Counted from the stretch's first letter, positions 34,901 through 42,926 are shown. The stretch is DNA of 64,000 bases from Curtobacterium sp. ER1/6 (GCF_001742745.1 NZ_MJAK01000001.1:806001-870000); one strand, 5' to 3'. Notes: generated by a model from the sequence alone, not told the origin. A program made the numbers and translations.

Positions 34901-35208
34901 CGGCGCCGGCGTTCCTCATCTCGCTCAAGGCCGGGGGCTTCGGGCTGACCCTCACCGAGGCCGACACCGTGTTCGTGCTCGACCCGTGGTGGAACCCCGC
35001 CGCCGAGTCCCAGGCGGTGGACCGGACGCACCGGATCGGCCAGACCCGCTCCGTGAACGTGCAGCGCTTCATCGCGGAGGACACGATCGAGGAGAAGGTC
35101 CTGGCCCTGGCCGCGAAGAAGGCCGAGCTGTTCGCCACGATGATCGACGACGACGCCCTGTTCGCCGACGACCTGACCGCCGAGGACATCCGCTCCCTGC
35201 TCACCTGA
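31906..35208 (+). CDS. SWIM zinc-finger SNF2-family helicase
   Basis: GTG 31906 follows CACGAT by six bases. The 1100-residue protein starts with a SWIM finger (Cys78-x-Cys80, Cys86-x-His88 in CSCPLGGDCKH), has a long middle region (about 110-600) of the bacterial SNF2-associated type, then a full SNF2 ATPase: DDMGLGKT with Lys663, TSVVGNW, DEAQFVKN, TGTPLENGL, LVFSQFTTFL and the QAVDRTHRIGQ box. It is a RapA/HelZ-like DNA translocase acting in transcription, repair or genome defence. No nuclease domain is seen and it stands apart from the defence region downstream. Confidence 0.9.
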   Translation: MPAAPMIDAVDVIRFVGPQTFGRARDVVRAGLVEDATWHDDDGTVTASVSGSADEPYELRVETTAARGEFVRPVRSTCSCPLGGDCKHVAAALLTVNARALAAAAGPRTSAPVTAPAAPDWRHDLARLAGDDDRVVTPQGTPIGLQFELRDAVPAALASRARAAGRALPTRSRSVRLGVRPVTRSAAGNWVRGQLTWGTLPYSMNRLGIAPEQHAWFLQFSALHRAGQLAGLPGESDWVHLDDFGSPLLWPLLQQAPGLGIGFVTGKRDGGAVLGAEARVLLDAARHDGALVIGASAVVDGRPVPEGAARTIGDHGVYAFRESPEFHVTLAPTPSPVPEDQRRMLVEGTRITVPSEAVDEFLADWSPRLRGALGLVSSDGSVELPERTPPELVLTVTFEPARAPRTDDRVHLQWRWHVDGRKDPVALHGPLPDLSALHAADETESSGPGGGLAWFEDGTVEDADAAVFVNELLPALPGLGVRTVVQGEPTEHERLSGRPHIRVTTMPSTKHDWFDLGIFVTVNGRQLPFTPLLRALAKRDRRMKLVDGSYLSLADPAFDRLKEVIEEARELDEWEPDQPLTVTPLQAGIWSEFDQLADESEHDDRWHRIAAGLLDATPPGAVPVPDTVHAELRPYQHAGYAWLRFLREHGIGGVLADDMGLGKTLQVLAMVAAARASEPDGAPFLVVAPTSVVGNWADEAARFTPSLRVTTITATSLKDHARIARAAAASDVVVTSYALLRLDATEYAELPWSALVLDEAQFVKNPQSQTHRAAVDLPAPVKFAITGTPLENGLTDLWALFHVVAPGLLSSWSRFGDDYVKPLGSPDLRGEARAELTARLRRRIRPLMLRRTKESVAADLPPKQEQVVRVTLDPAHRALYERTLNRERLKVLDLIDDLARNRMIVFRSLTLLRMLALSPALVQDASEPGDPVPSAKLDLLLDELEQLAAEGRRALVFSQFTTFLRMVADALDARGIGYEYLDGSTRKRPQVIDRFRTGTAPAFLISLKAGGFGLTLTEADTVFVLDPWWNPAAESQAVDRTHRIGQTRSVNVQRFIAEDTIEEKVLALAAKKAELFATMIDDDALFADDLTAEDIRSLLT

Positions 35209-35246
35209 CGCCCGGTCCGGGTTTGCACATGCGACATACGAATGCC

Positions 35247-35276
35247 TTGGTGACCGGCCGAGGACCTCGGTACCGT
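35247..35276 (+). promoter_or_regulatory. Probable promoter of the toxin-antitoxin pair
   Basis: TTGGTG (35247-35252) and TACCGT (35271-35276) are 18 bases apart; the ATG of the antitoxin candidate follows six bases after the -10. Confidence 0.5.
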
Positions 35277-35282
35277 CGCGCC

Positions 35283-35525
35283 ATGCTCGTCGAACCGATC
35301 CTGAACGTCGTCCCGCCGCCCGTCGATCCGCGCCACGGCCCGAGCGCGGACCCGCTGATCGACCTCCGCCGGTCGGGCGTCGTCGGACACGATCCAGCTC
35401 GCGGCGTCTCCGTCTTCCGACTCCTCAACGGCAACGAAGTCCTGCTCGGCGGTTCCTCCGGTGGGAGCCGTGGCACCTGGTCCCACGGGCCGGAGGGCGA
35501 TCGCACCGACGAGCCGGCGCCGTGA
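35283..35525 (+). CDS. Antitoxin candidate preceding the PIN toxin (80 aa)
   Basis: The ORF overlaps the PIN gene by four bases (GTGA), as VapB genes do with VapC. The 80-residue product is Pro-rich at the start (VVPPPVDPRHGPSADPLIDL), has a short strand-rich centre (GVSVFRLLNGNEVLLGG) and a polar Gly/Ser tail. It does not show the ribbon-helix-helix, AbrB or Phd DNA-binding patterns of known VapB types, so it is either a new antitoxin class or an unrelated partner. Expression from the promoter at 35247 is likely. Confidence 0.6.
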   Translation: MLVEPILNVVPPPVDPRHGPSADPLIDLRRSGVVGHDPARGVSVFRLLNGNEVLLGGSSGGSRGTWSHGPEGDRTDEPAP

Positions 35526-35941
35526 TCGTCCTCGACGCGAACGTCGTCATCGCCCTCCTCGACGAGGACGACGGATCGCACGAGCGGGCTCACGACCTGA
35601 TCGACGACCACGAGTGGGACGAGTTCTGCACCTCCGCTCTGACGCTCGGCGAGATGCTCGTGCGGCCCGCCGAGCGCGGCCACGCAGACCGTGAGCACGG
35701 GGCCGTCGAACGGCTCGGCGTCACCGTCCTCCCGGTCACGAGCAGTACCGCCGTCGCGGCTGCACGAGTCCGAGCCGGGCGGCGGCTGCAGATGCCCGAC
35801 GCGATCATCCTCGCGACGGCACGCGCCGCGGGCGGGCAGCTCGCGACGTTCGATCGGAAGCTGCGTCGCATCGCCCGCTCCGAGGGGGTCGTCATCGCCG
35901 AGCTGTACGACGACGGCGGGCCCGGACCGTTCCCGGTCTGA
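35522..35941 (+). CDS. PIN-domain ribonuclease (VapC-type toxin)
   Basis: The 139-residue protein has the PIN acidic residues: Asp5 (VLDANVV), Glu44 (LGEML), Asp93 (MPDAIIL) and Asp111 (TFDRKL). These bind Mg/Mn for single-strand RNA cleavage, typically of tRNA or rRNA in VapC toxins. The GTG start lies inside the last codons of the preceding small ORF. A 12-bp hairpin spans the stop codon. Target RNA unknown. Confidence 0.88.
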   Translation: MIVLDANVVIALLDEDDGSHERAHDLIDDHEWDEFCTSALTLGEMLVRPAERGHADREHGAVERLGVTVLPVTSSTAVAAARVRAGRRLQMPDAIILATARAAGGQLATFDRKLRRIARSEGVVIAELYDDGGPGPFPV

Positions 35942-35953
35942 GCCCGCCGTCGT
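35910..35953. terminator. Hairpin spanning the PIN stop codon
   Basis: ACGACGGCGGGC (35910-35921) pairs perfectly with 35942-35953 around a 20-base loop containing the stop codon. It lies between the convergent PIN and aldo/keto reductase genes. Confidence 0.5.
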
Positions 35954-35961
35954 TCGGATCG

Positions 35962-36741
35962 TCAGCCGGCGAGGCCGTCGATGCGCGTCACCTCGTCGCT
36001 CGAGAGCTCGAGGTGTGCGCCCGCGGCGTTCGACCGGATGCGCTCCGGGTTCGACGACTTCGGGATCACGACGAACTCGTGCGCCACGTGCCACGCCACG
36101 ATGACCTGCGCCGTGTCGGCGTCGTGCGCCCGGGCGATCTCGACGAGCGTCGGGTCCTGCAGGTTGCTCGCCTTGAACGGGCTGTAGCCCTCGAGCACCA
36201 CACCGCGCTGCTGCAGACCCGCGGCGACCTCGGCGTCGTACTCGGCCGGGCTCCAGCGGATCTGGTTGACGGCCGGGGTGGTCCCGGTGGCCTCGGTCAG
36301 CTCGTCGATCTGCGCCAGCGAGTAGTTGCTCACGCCGACGGCGCGGGTGAGCCCGTCGGCCTGCGCCTGCACGACCTGCTCCCATACGTCCGGACGGGCC
36401 TCGCCGTCCGGCGGCCAGTGCACGAGCCACAGGTCCAGGTGGTCGAGGCCGAGCTGGTCGAGGCTCTCCTCGATGGTCTGGCGCACGCGGTCGGCGTTGT
36501 CCGGCGGCAGCTTCGTCGTGACGAAGACGTCGTCGCGCGCCAGACCGGCCGCGGCGAGCGCCTTGCCCACGCCGCGCTGGTTCGAGTAGCCCGTGGCGGT
36601 GTCGATGTGCCGGTAGCCGGCCTCGAGCGCAGCGCCCACGGCGGCGGGCGCATCGGCGTCGGGGATCTGCCAGGTGCCGAAGCCCAGGAGCGGCATCGAC
36701 CCACCGGCGACGGACACGGAGGGGTTCGCATGATCGGTCAT
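35962..36741 (-). CDS. Aldo/keto reductase (2,5-diketo-D-gluconate reductase type)
   Basis: The 259-residue TIM barrel has the catalytic tetrad Asp47, Tyr52, Lys77 and His108 (in HIDTATGYSN, TTKLPP and LVHWPP) and the NADPH-binding IPKSSNPERIRSN near the C-terminus. It reduces aldehydes, ketones or keto-sugars with NADPH. TAGACA lies six bases before ATG 36741. The divergent gene is a secreted nuclease, so context does not reveal the substrate. Confidence 0.9.
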   Translation of the reverse strand: MTDHANPSVSVAGGSMPLLGFGTWQIPDADAPAAVGAALEAGYRHIDTATGYSNQRGVGKALAAAGLARDDVFVTTKLPPDNADRVRQTIEESLDQLGLDHLDLWLVHWPPDGEARPDVWEQVVQAQADGLTRAVGVSNYSLAQIDELTEATGTTPAVNQIRWSPAEYDAEVAAGLQQRGVVLEGYSPFKASNLQDPTLVEIARAHDADTAQVIVAWHVAHEFVVIPKSSNPERIRSNAAGAHLELSSDEVTRIDGLAG

Positions 36742-36920
36742 GCCCCGTGTCTACGCCGCACGGCCCCCGGTGCTCGGAGGCACGTCCCGGAGCGGACAAC
36801 CGGGTCCGGTGCGCCGTGTCCCGCCCGGCTCCGTCGGTGCTCGACGGCAGGATCGAGGGCGGTCCGTCAGGACCGGTCCCACCGCACCGCCGCACCACCG
36901 CATCAACGAAGGCTCCATCC

Positions 36921-37766
36921 ATGACGTCGAACCGACGCCGCACTCGCACCCGCTCCCGCACCCGCACCACCCTCGGCACGCTCAGCGTCGTCGTGGCCGT
37001 CGTCGTCCTCGGCGCGGTCCTCCACGCCGCCGGTCCGGTCGACACCGACGCCGACGCCGCGCAGGACGCGACCCGCACACCGGCGGCCGCCCTGACGAGC
37101 AGCGGCGACCCGTCGGTCGGCGCGGGCGGCGGGGCGGGGGCGAGCAGTGCCTCCCGGCCGGCGACCGACGCGACCCGCACGACCGGCGCGACCGGTACCA
37201 CCGCCACTGCCGCGGCAGCGGACGCCGCTCGACGACAGCTCGCGCTCCTGCCCGTCAAGGGGAAGGCGCCCGGGACCGGCTACGACCGCGAGGAACGGTT
37301 CGGTACCGCGTGGCTCGACGTCGACCACAACGGGTGCGACACCCGCAACGACGTCCTCGCCCGCGACCTGAGCGGCGTCGAGCGGCAGGGGCCGTGCAAG
37401 GTCCTGCGCGGGACGCTCGTGTCGCCGTACACCGGCGAGCGGGTGGACTTCGTGCGCGGCAACCGCACCTCGACCCTCGTGCAGATCGACCACGTCGTCG
37501 CGCTCGAGAACGCCTGGCGCACCGGCGCGCAACAGCTGTCCCAGACCGAACGCGAGGCCCTGGCGAACGACCCCGCGAACCTCTTCGCCGTCGACGGTCA
37601 CTCGAACGCGCAGAAGCGCTCGGGCGACGCCGCGACCTGGCTCCCCGCGGCCACCGCGTTCCGCTGCACCTACGTCGAGCACCAGGTCGCCGTGAAGACC
37701 ACCTACCGGCTCTGGGTCGCACCGGCGGAGCGGGACGCGATGGAACGGGTCCTCGCGCGCTGCTGA
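36921..37766 (+). CDS. Exported HNH-family nuclease (DUF1524 type)
   Basis: ATG 36921 gives 281 residues with an Arg-rich start (TSNRRRTRTRSRTRTT), one hydrophobic segment (LGTLSVVVAVVVLGAVLHA) that is a signal or anchor, an Ala/Thr-rich linker, and a C-terminal nuclease domain with WLDVDHNGCDTRNDVLARDL, LVQIDHVVALENAWRTGA and NLFAVDGHSNAQKRSGD. The DHVV and N...N.K residues form the His-Me finger site seen in secreted actinobacterial nucleases. The start used leaves out 58 in-frame codons that have no signal-like sequence. Likely role: extracellular DNA degradation. Confidence 0.85.
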   Translation: MTSNRRRTRTRSRTRTTLGTLSVVVAVVVLGAVLHAAGPVDTDADAAQDATRTPAAALTSSGDPSVGAGGGAGASSASRPATDATRTTGATGTTATAAAADAARRQLALLPVKGKAPGTGYDREERFGTAWLDVDHNGCDTRNDVLARDLSGVERQGPCKVLRGTLVSPYTGERVDFVRGNRTSTLVQIDHVVALENAWRTGAQQLSQTEREALANDPANLFAVDGHSNAQKRSGDAATWLPAATAFRCTYVEHQVAVKTTYRLWVAPAERDAMERVLARC

Positions 37767-37858
37767 CATCGGGCCTCCTGGACGACAGGTGTAGCGTAGA
37801 TAACAAGCTGATGCAGACGCATCGACTTCACCGTCGAAGACCGCAGGAGGCCATCACC

Positions 37859-38650
37859 GTGCCCGACACCACCCGCTTCACCGACCGCGTCGCCCTCATC
37901 ACCGGCGGCGGCTCCGGCCTCGGCCGCGCGACCGCAGTCCGCCTCGCCGCCGAAGGCGCGGCACTCTCCCTCGTCGACGTCTCCGCCGACGGACTCGCCG
38001 CCACCGAGGCCGCCGTCCGCGAGGCGACGCCCGACGCGCAGGTCCTCACCACCGTCGCCGACGTCTCCGACGAGGCCCAGGTCGACGCCTACGTCACCGC
38101 GACCACGGAGCGCTTCGGCCGCATCGACGGCTTCTTCAACAACGCCGGCATCGAGGGCAAGCAGAACCTCACCGAGGACTTCACCGCCGCCGAGTTCGAC
38201 CGCGTCGTGTCGATCAACCTGCGCGGGGTGTTCCTCGGCCTCGAGAAGGTCCTCAAGATCATGCGCGAGCAGGGCTCCGGCATGGTCGTGAACACCGCCA
38301 GCGTCGGCGGCATCCGCGGCATCGGCAACCAGTCCGGGTACGCCGCCGCCAAGCACGGTGTGGTCGGCCTCACCCGCAACTCCGCCGTCGAGTACGGCCG
38401 GTACGGCATCCGCATCAACGCCATCGCCCCCGGTGCGATCTGGACGCCGATGGTCGAGAACTCGATGAAGCAGATCGACGCCGAGAACCCGCGCAAGGCC
38501 GCCGAGGAGTTCATCCAGGTGAACCCGACGAAGCGCTACGGCGAGGCGCCCGAGATCGCTGCGGTCGTCGCCTTCCTGCTGTCCGACGACGCCTCGTACG
38601 TGAACGCGACGGTCGTGCCGATCGACGGCGGGCAGTCCGCCGCCTACTGA
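37859..38650 (+). CDS. SDR-family oxidoreductase
   Basis: GTG 37859 has GCAGGAGG eight bases upstream, which decides the start against a much longer open frame. The 263-residue protein is a classical short-chain dehydrogenase: TGGGSGLG (cofactor), NNAG, catalytic Ser in NTASVGG, and YAAAK with the Tyr-Lys pair. The acidic residue after the second strand (VDVS) predicts NAD(H) preference. DGGQSAAY is the usual end. Substrate is probably an alcohol or 3-oxo compound. It is convergent with the phosphotransferase. Confidence 0.9.
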   Translation: MPDTTRFTDRVALITGGGSGLGRATAVRLAAEGAALSLVDVSADGLAATEAAVREATPDAQVLTTVADVSDEAQVDAYVTATTERFGRIDGFFNNAGIEGKQNLTEDFTAAEFDRVVSINLRGVFLGLEKVLKIMREQGSGMVVNTASVGGIRGIGNQSGYAAAKHGVVGLTRNSAVEYGRYGIRINAIAPGAIWTPMVENSMKQIDAENPRKAAEEFIQVNPTKRYGEAPEIAAVVAFLLSDDASYVNATVVPIDGGQSAAY

Positions 38651-38693
38651 GCGAACCCGGTCCGGCGGCGGACACGGACGGCTGACACGGACG

Positions 38694-39713
38694 TCAGGCC
38701 GCCTCGGCCGCCAGAGCCTCCCGCAGCCGGTCCTCGACGAGCGATGCGGGTCCGGTCGGTGCGAGGATCCCGGTGAAGACCCGGAGTTCCTCGTCCCGCT
38801 CGGCTCCGCCGCTCGTGAGCGCCGCGGTCATCGTCGCCGTCAGGTCCTCGAGCGCCCGGATGCAGGCGTAGCGGACCAACCGGCGCTCGTCGAGCTCCAC
38901 CGGCCCGTACCCCTGGCGGAAGGCGGCGAGCTGCGCCGCGGTCGCGGGCTTGAACAGCACGCTGAACTCCACCAGGTGCAGGTCGATCTCGCGCGGACCG
39001 ACGACCGCCTCGTCCCAGTCGACCAGCCGCAGCGAGCCGTCCGGCTCGACGAGCACGTTGCCGAGGTGCGGGTCGCCGTGGCACGGCACGGGCTCCCCGG
39101 GCGTCCTCGATGCCAGATCGGTCCCGCGCAGCAGCAGGTCGATCCGGGGGCGTGCCGCACGCCAGAGGTCGAGCACCGGATCCGTCCCGCCGACGGCTGC
39201 GGCGTCGAGCGTGCGGATCTCCGCGCGGTATCGACGCCGGCGACGGCGGATGCCCCGACGCGCGCCCTGCTGACGCGGCGGCACGGGGAAGGCGTGTGCG
39301 TGCACGTCGGCGAGCAGCGCGCCGTAGGCGACCCACGCCTCCAGTCCGAGCCCGACGGTGGCGGCGTCCTCGCCCTCCGACCAGCGGGTCAGTGCGAGCT
39401 TCCCGCCGGCCCGACGGCTGCGTGCGCGCCCGTCGGTCGTCGGCAGGACGGTCGGGGTGCCCTCGATGCCCGCGATGGCCATCGACGTGACGAGTCGCGT
39501 GCCGGTCCCCGTGCGGCGGGTGGTCCACTTCGCCGCCCAGGCCGTCCCCGCGTCGTCGACCACGCGCCAGACGACGGCCGAGGTGTCGGTGCCGCCGGTG
39601 ACCTCCTCGATGTCGGCGACCTGCACGGCGAAGTCCTCGGCGAGCCAGTGCCGGGCGTCCTCGACCGTCGGGCGCGAGCCGGACGAGCCCTGTCCGGTGG
39701 AGCCCGAGCTCAC
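38694..39713 (-). CDS. APH-family phosphotransferase, last gene of a sugar ABC operon
   Basis: The 339-residue kinase-fold protein has the Brenner motif HGDPHLGN and the metal-binding WDEAV (DxD-like) of aminoglycoside/choline-kinase relatives, with an Arg-rich insert (RRGIRRRRRRYR) near residue 160. GTG 39713 overlaps the permease stop by four bases, so it is translated with the transporter. It may phosphorylate the imported sugar or an amino-sugar, or be a regulatory kinase; antibiotic resistance is less likely given the context. The Arg-run is unusual for the family. Confidence 0.85.
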   Translation of the reverse strand: MSSGSTGQGSSGSRPTVEDARHWLAEDFAVQVADIEEVTGGTDTSAVVWRVVDDAGTAWAAKWTTRRTGTGTRLVTSMAIAGIEGTPTVLPTTDGRARSRRAGGKLALTRWSEGEDAATVGLGLEAWVAYGALLADVHAHAFPVPPRQQGARRGIRRRRRRYRAEIRTLDAAAVGGTDPVLDLWRAARPRIDLLLRGTDLASRTPGEPVPCHGDPHLGNVLVEPDGSLRLVDWDEAVVGPREIDLHLVEFSVLFKPATAAQLAAFRQGYGPVELDERRLVRYACIRALEDLTATMTAALTSGGAERDEELRVFTGILAPTGPASLVEDRLREALAAEAA

Positions 39714-40621
39714 CGGAGGCCGCTCCGCGACAGGCCCTCGACGAAGTAGCGCTGGAAGGCGAGGAAGAGCGCGACGATCGGCAGGATCATGAGCAGGTTG
39801 ACCGCCATGATCGCACCGTAGTCCGACGTGTACTGCCCCTGCAGCGTGCCGACGATGCCGATCGGCACCGTGAACAGGTCCTGGTTGCCGGAGAGCGCGA
39901 CGAGCGGCCAGCCGAAGGCGTTCCACTCCCCCATGAACGTCAGCAGCACGAGGACCGCGAGCAGCGGGCGGCAGAGCGGCAGCACCACCGACACGAACGT
40001 GCGGAAGCGGCCGGCGCCGTCGAGCTGTGCCGCCTCGATGAGCTCGTCGGGGACGGCGAGGAAGAACTGTCGCGCCAGGAACACCCCGAAGATCGCCGCG
40101 GCCTCGGGCAGGATGACCGCCCAGAGCCCGCCGTACAGGTGCAGGCCGATCGAGATGAAGAACTGCGGCACGATGATCGCCTGCGGCGGGATCATGAGCG
40201 TCGACAGCAGCACGAGGAACAGCGCGTTCCGCCCGCGGAACTTGAGCTTGGCGAAGGCGTACCCGGCGAGCAGGTTGCAGACCACCGTGATGACGGTCAC
40301 GACGACCGACACGAGCAGCGAGTTCGCGAACCATCGCCACACCGGGAACTCCGCGAACGGGCGCACGAAGTTCTGCAGCGTGAAGTGCTGCGGCCACAGG
40401 TGCAGTCCGGGCGCGTAGAGGTCCGCGCGGGTCGAGAACGCGGTGAGCAGCATCCAGTACAGCGGGAAGGCCATCACCACGGTGACGATCACCGCGACGG
40501 TCAGGCGCAGCCAGAGCAGGCGGCCGCGACGCTTCCGCGGGGATCGGGTCGCGGTCGTGGTGGCCGCGGCGGCGGACCGGCCGGAGGCTGCGGCGCCGGT
40601 GTCCCAGGTCGAGGAGGTCAT
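39710..40621 (-). CDS. Carbohydrate ABC transporter permease (MalG type)
   Basis: The 303-residue protein has a 30-residue polar Ala/Thr/Arg-rich tail, then six spans. The EAA loop is present as DELIEAAQLDGAGRFRTFVSVVLPLCRP, which docks the ATPase. ATG 40621 overlaps the upstream permease stop by one base (TGATG). With its partner it forms the membrane channel of a CUT1-type sugar importer. No ATPase gene is in this operon; it must share one encoded elsewhere, as CUT1 systems with MsiK do. Confidence 0.9.
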   Translation of the reverse strand: MTSSTWDTGAAASGRSAAAATTTATRSPRKRRGRLLWLRLTVAVIVTVVMAFPLYWMLLTAFSTRADLYAPGLHLWPQHFTLQNFVRPFAEFPVWRWFANSLLVSVVVTVITVVCNLLAGYAFAKLKFRGRNALFLVLLSTLMIPPQAIIVPQFFISIGLHLYGGLWAVILPEAAAIFGVFLARQFFLAVPDELIEAAQLDGAGRFRTFVSVVLPLCRPLLAVLVLLTFMGEWNAFGWPLVALSGNQDLFTVPIGIVGTLQGQYTSDYGAIMAVNLLMILPIVALFLAFQRYFVEGLSRSGLR

Positions 40622-41580
40622 CAGTCCGTCTGGTCCCGTCCAGCGTTGAAGCGCCACTGCAGTCCGGTGATGAGGAGCGTCACGAGGTAGATCACGATGC
40701 CGACCGCGGCGCCGTAGCCGAGCAGCTGCGGGCCGTGCTCGTCGAACGCCACCCGGTAGGCGTACGACACCACCGTGGTCGTGCCGTAGCCGGGGCCACC
40801 GCGGGTCATCGCCCACACGGTGTCGAACACCTGGAACGAGTAGATGAGGTTCATCACGAGCAGGAAGAACGTCGAGGGACCGAGCAGCGGGAACGTGATG
40901 AGTCGGAAGCGCTGCCAGCCGCTCGCGCCGTCGGTCGTCGCAGCCTCCTGCACGGCGGGGTCGACGCCCTGCAGCCCCGCCAGGTAGATGAGCATGTCGA
41001 AGCCGATGCGCTGCCAGAGCGTCATGAGGATGACCGCGGTCATCGCCCACCCGCCGCTCGACTGCCAGTCGATCTGCGGCAGTCCGAGCGTCGCGAGGAA
41101 CTTGTCGATGAACCCGTTGTTCTGGTCGAACATCCACGCGCCGAGCACGCCCGTCGCGACACCGGACACGACGAGCGGCAGGAAGATGATCGTCCGGAAC
41201 ACGGCCCGGCCGGGCAGCACCCCGTTGAGCAGCACCGCGATGCCGAGCCCGATCGCCATGCCGACCGGCACGGTGAAGAGCGTGAAGACGCCGGTGTTCC
41301 ACACCGACTGCCAGAACACCGGGTCGGTGACGAGCTTGGCGTAGTTGCCGAGACCGGCCCAGCTCGTCCCGCCCAGCGAGTCGAGGTCCTGGAAGCTGAT
41401 CACCAGCGCGTAGACGAGCGGCAGCAGCGTGAAGATCACGATGAGCACGACGTTCGGCAGCACGAAGGCCGAGGCGGCGGCCGTACTGGAGGCACGGAAC
41501 CGCCCGGCGGACAGCCGCGGTCCGCGCCGCACGGCTCCGCCCGCCGTGGCACCGCCGATGCGCTCCGCTGCGCCCGTCAT
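40621..41580 (-). CDS. Carbohydrate ABC transporter permease (MalF type)
   Basis: The 319-residue protein has six spans and the EAA loop VDPAVQEAATTDGASGWQRFRLITFPLLGP. Its ATG at 41580 overlaps the binding-protein stop by four bases (ATGA) and its stop touches the next permease start, so the operon is tightly coupled. It pairs with the MalG-type permease. Confidence 0.9.
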   Translation of the reverse strand: MTGAAERIGGATAGGAVRRGPRLSAGRFRASSTAAASAFVLPNVVLIVIFTLLPLVYALVISFQDLDSLGGTSWAGLGNYAKLVTDPVFWQSVWNTGVFTLFTVPVGMAIGLGIAVLLNGVLPGRAVFRTIIFLPLVVSGVATGVLGAWMFDQNNGFIDKFLATLGLPQIDWQSSGGWAMTAVILMTLWQRIGFDMLIYLAGLQGVDPAVQEAATTDGASGWQRFRLITFPLLGPSTFFLLVMNLIYSFQVFDTVWAMTRGGPGYGTTTVVSYAYRVAFDEHGPQLLGYGAAVGIVIYLVTLLITGLQWRFNAGRDQTD

Positions 41581-42926
41581 GCGGCCACCGCCTCGTCGAT
41601 CGCGGTGCTGATCGATCGGATCGCCTGGTTGGTGCTCCGCCCGTGGAAGGCGAGCTCCAGCTGGTCCTGCAGCGCGGTGTTCACGCTCGCGAAGCCCGGC
41701 ACCACCGTCTCGCGCACGGCCGTCTCGGTGATCGTCGTCGCCTGCTGCGTGAAGACGCCCATGACGTCGGGGCGCACCGCGTAGTCGAGCGGGGTGTCCG
41801 CAAGGCTCAGCAGCGTCGGCAGCTCGTTGGCCCGCTGGCAGAAGTCACGCATCTGGTCCTCCTCGACGAGGAACTTGAGGAACGCCGCGGCGAGCTCCGG
41901 GTTCTCGGTGTCCCGCGTCGCGACGATCGCGTTGCCGCCCAGGTCGGACGCCGCTGCCCGGTCCTGCGGCATGTACGTGGTGGTCCACTCGCCGCCCTGG
42001 TACCCGTTCGTGCCGTCTGCCAGCTCGGGCACCAGGAAGTCGCCGACGAAGGTCATGGCGACCGTCTGGTTGAGGAAGAAGTTGTCCGAGTAGACCGTCG
42101 TCTTGATCGTGTTGTTCGCCGGCACCCAGCGCTCGTCGAAGAACCGCTGCGTGAACGCCATCGCCTTCTTGCCGGCGTCGCTGTCCACCGCCGAGCGGGT
42201 CAGCTCGGGTGTCAGGAGCGAGCCGCCCGCCTGGTACAGGAAGCTCGCCCAGCGGTAGGCGCCGGCCGCCGTCCAGTCGTAGGCGAACGGGTACTTGTCG
42301 TCGGGCAGGCTCTTCCGGAGCTTCGTGCTGACGTCGGCGAACTCCTCCCACGTCCAGGCGTCCTCGAGCCGGTCCGGCACCGCACCGATGCCCGCTTCGT
42401 CGAGGGCCTTGCGGCTGAACGCGATCGCCGACGTGTCCGTCTGGTGCGGGACGCCGTACGTGCGGCCCTCGAACCGGACCGCGTCGTACAGTGCCGGCAG
42501 GAACGCCTTCGACTCCGCGGCGCTGAGGTACGGCGTCATGTCGAGGAGCACCCCGTGCGAGGTGTACTTGCCGATGCTCGTGTAGTCGACGCGGAAGACG
42601 TCCGGTGCCGTGCGCGACAGGATGCCCCGGTCGATGCCGGAGAAGAACCCGTCGTACGGCAGGGTCTGCAGCTCGATCGTCGCCTTCGGGTGCCGCTTCT
42701 CGAAGCCCGCCTTGGCCCGGGCGAACCCGGTGTTCTCGCCGTCGCTGCCGCCCCAGAACGCGAAGCGCAGGGTGCCCTCGACCTCACCGATGTCGGCCTT
42801 CGACCCGGGCGCCGCCGTACTCGGTTGCGGTCCGTTGTTCGCGACGCACCCGCTCAGGACGGAGGCGGCACCGAGCCCGAGTGCTCCTGCGAGGAGCGAT
42901 CGTCGGGTCAATTGCGATGGTGACAC
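41577..42926 (-). CDS. Sugar-binding lipoprotein of the ABC transporter
   Basis: GTG 42926 is preferred to the in-frame GTG at 42953 because CAGGAGCACC lies directly before it. The 449-residue protein has a Tat-like TRRSLL, a hydrophobic stretch and the lipobox LSGC with Cys27, so it is a membrane-anchored lipoprotein. The mature part is a type-1 solute-binding fold with GTLRFAFWGGSDGE and KRHPKATIELQTLPYDGF. TACAGT (minus strand, 42962-42967) may be its -10. It is the first gene of the four-gene operon. The sugar is unknown; no LacI/ROK regulator is adjacent. Confidence 0.9.
   Translation of the reverse strand: MSPSQLTRRSLLAGALGLGAASVLSGCVANNGPQPSTAAPGSKADIGEVEGTLRFAFWGGSDGENTGFARAKAGFEKRHPKATIELQTLPYDGFFSGIDRGILSRTAPDVFRVDYTSIGKYTSHGVLLDMTPYLSAAESKAFLPALYDAVRFEGRTYGVPHQTDTSAIAFSRKALDEAGIGAVPDRLEDAWTWEEFADVSTKLRKSLPDDKYPFAYDWTAAGAYRWASFLYQAGGSLLTPELTRSAVDSDAGKKAMAFTQRFFDERWVPANNTIKTTVYSDNFFLNQTVAMTFVGDFLVPELADGTNGYQGGEWTTTYMPQDRAAASDLGGNAIVATRDTENPELAAAFLKFLVEEDQMRDFCQRANELPTLLSLADTPLDYAVRPDVMGVFTQQATTITETAVRETVVPGFASVNTALQDQLELAFHGRSTNQAIRSISTAIDEAVAA

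Noticed and set aside
31906..35208. SNF2 helicase as part of a DISARM or other defence operon
   Set aside because: It has host-like composition, a leaderless single-gene setting and no methylase, nuclease or drmAB neighbours.
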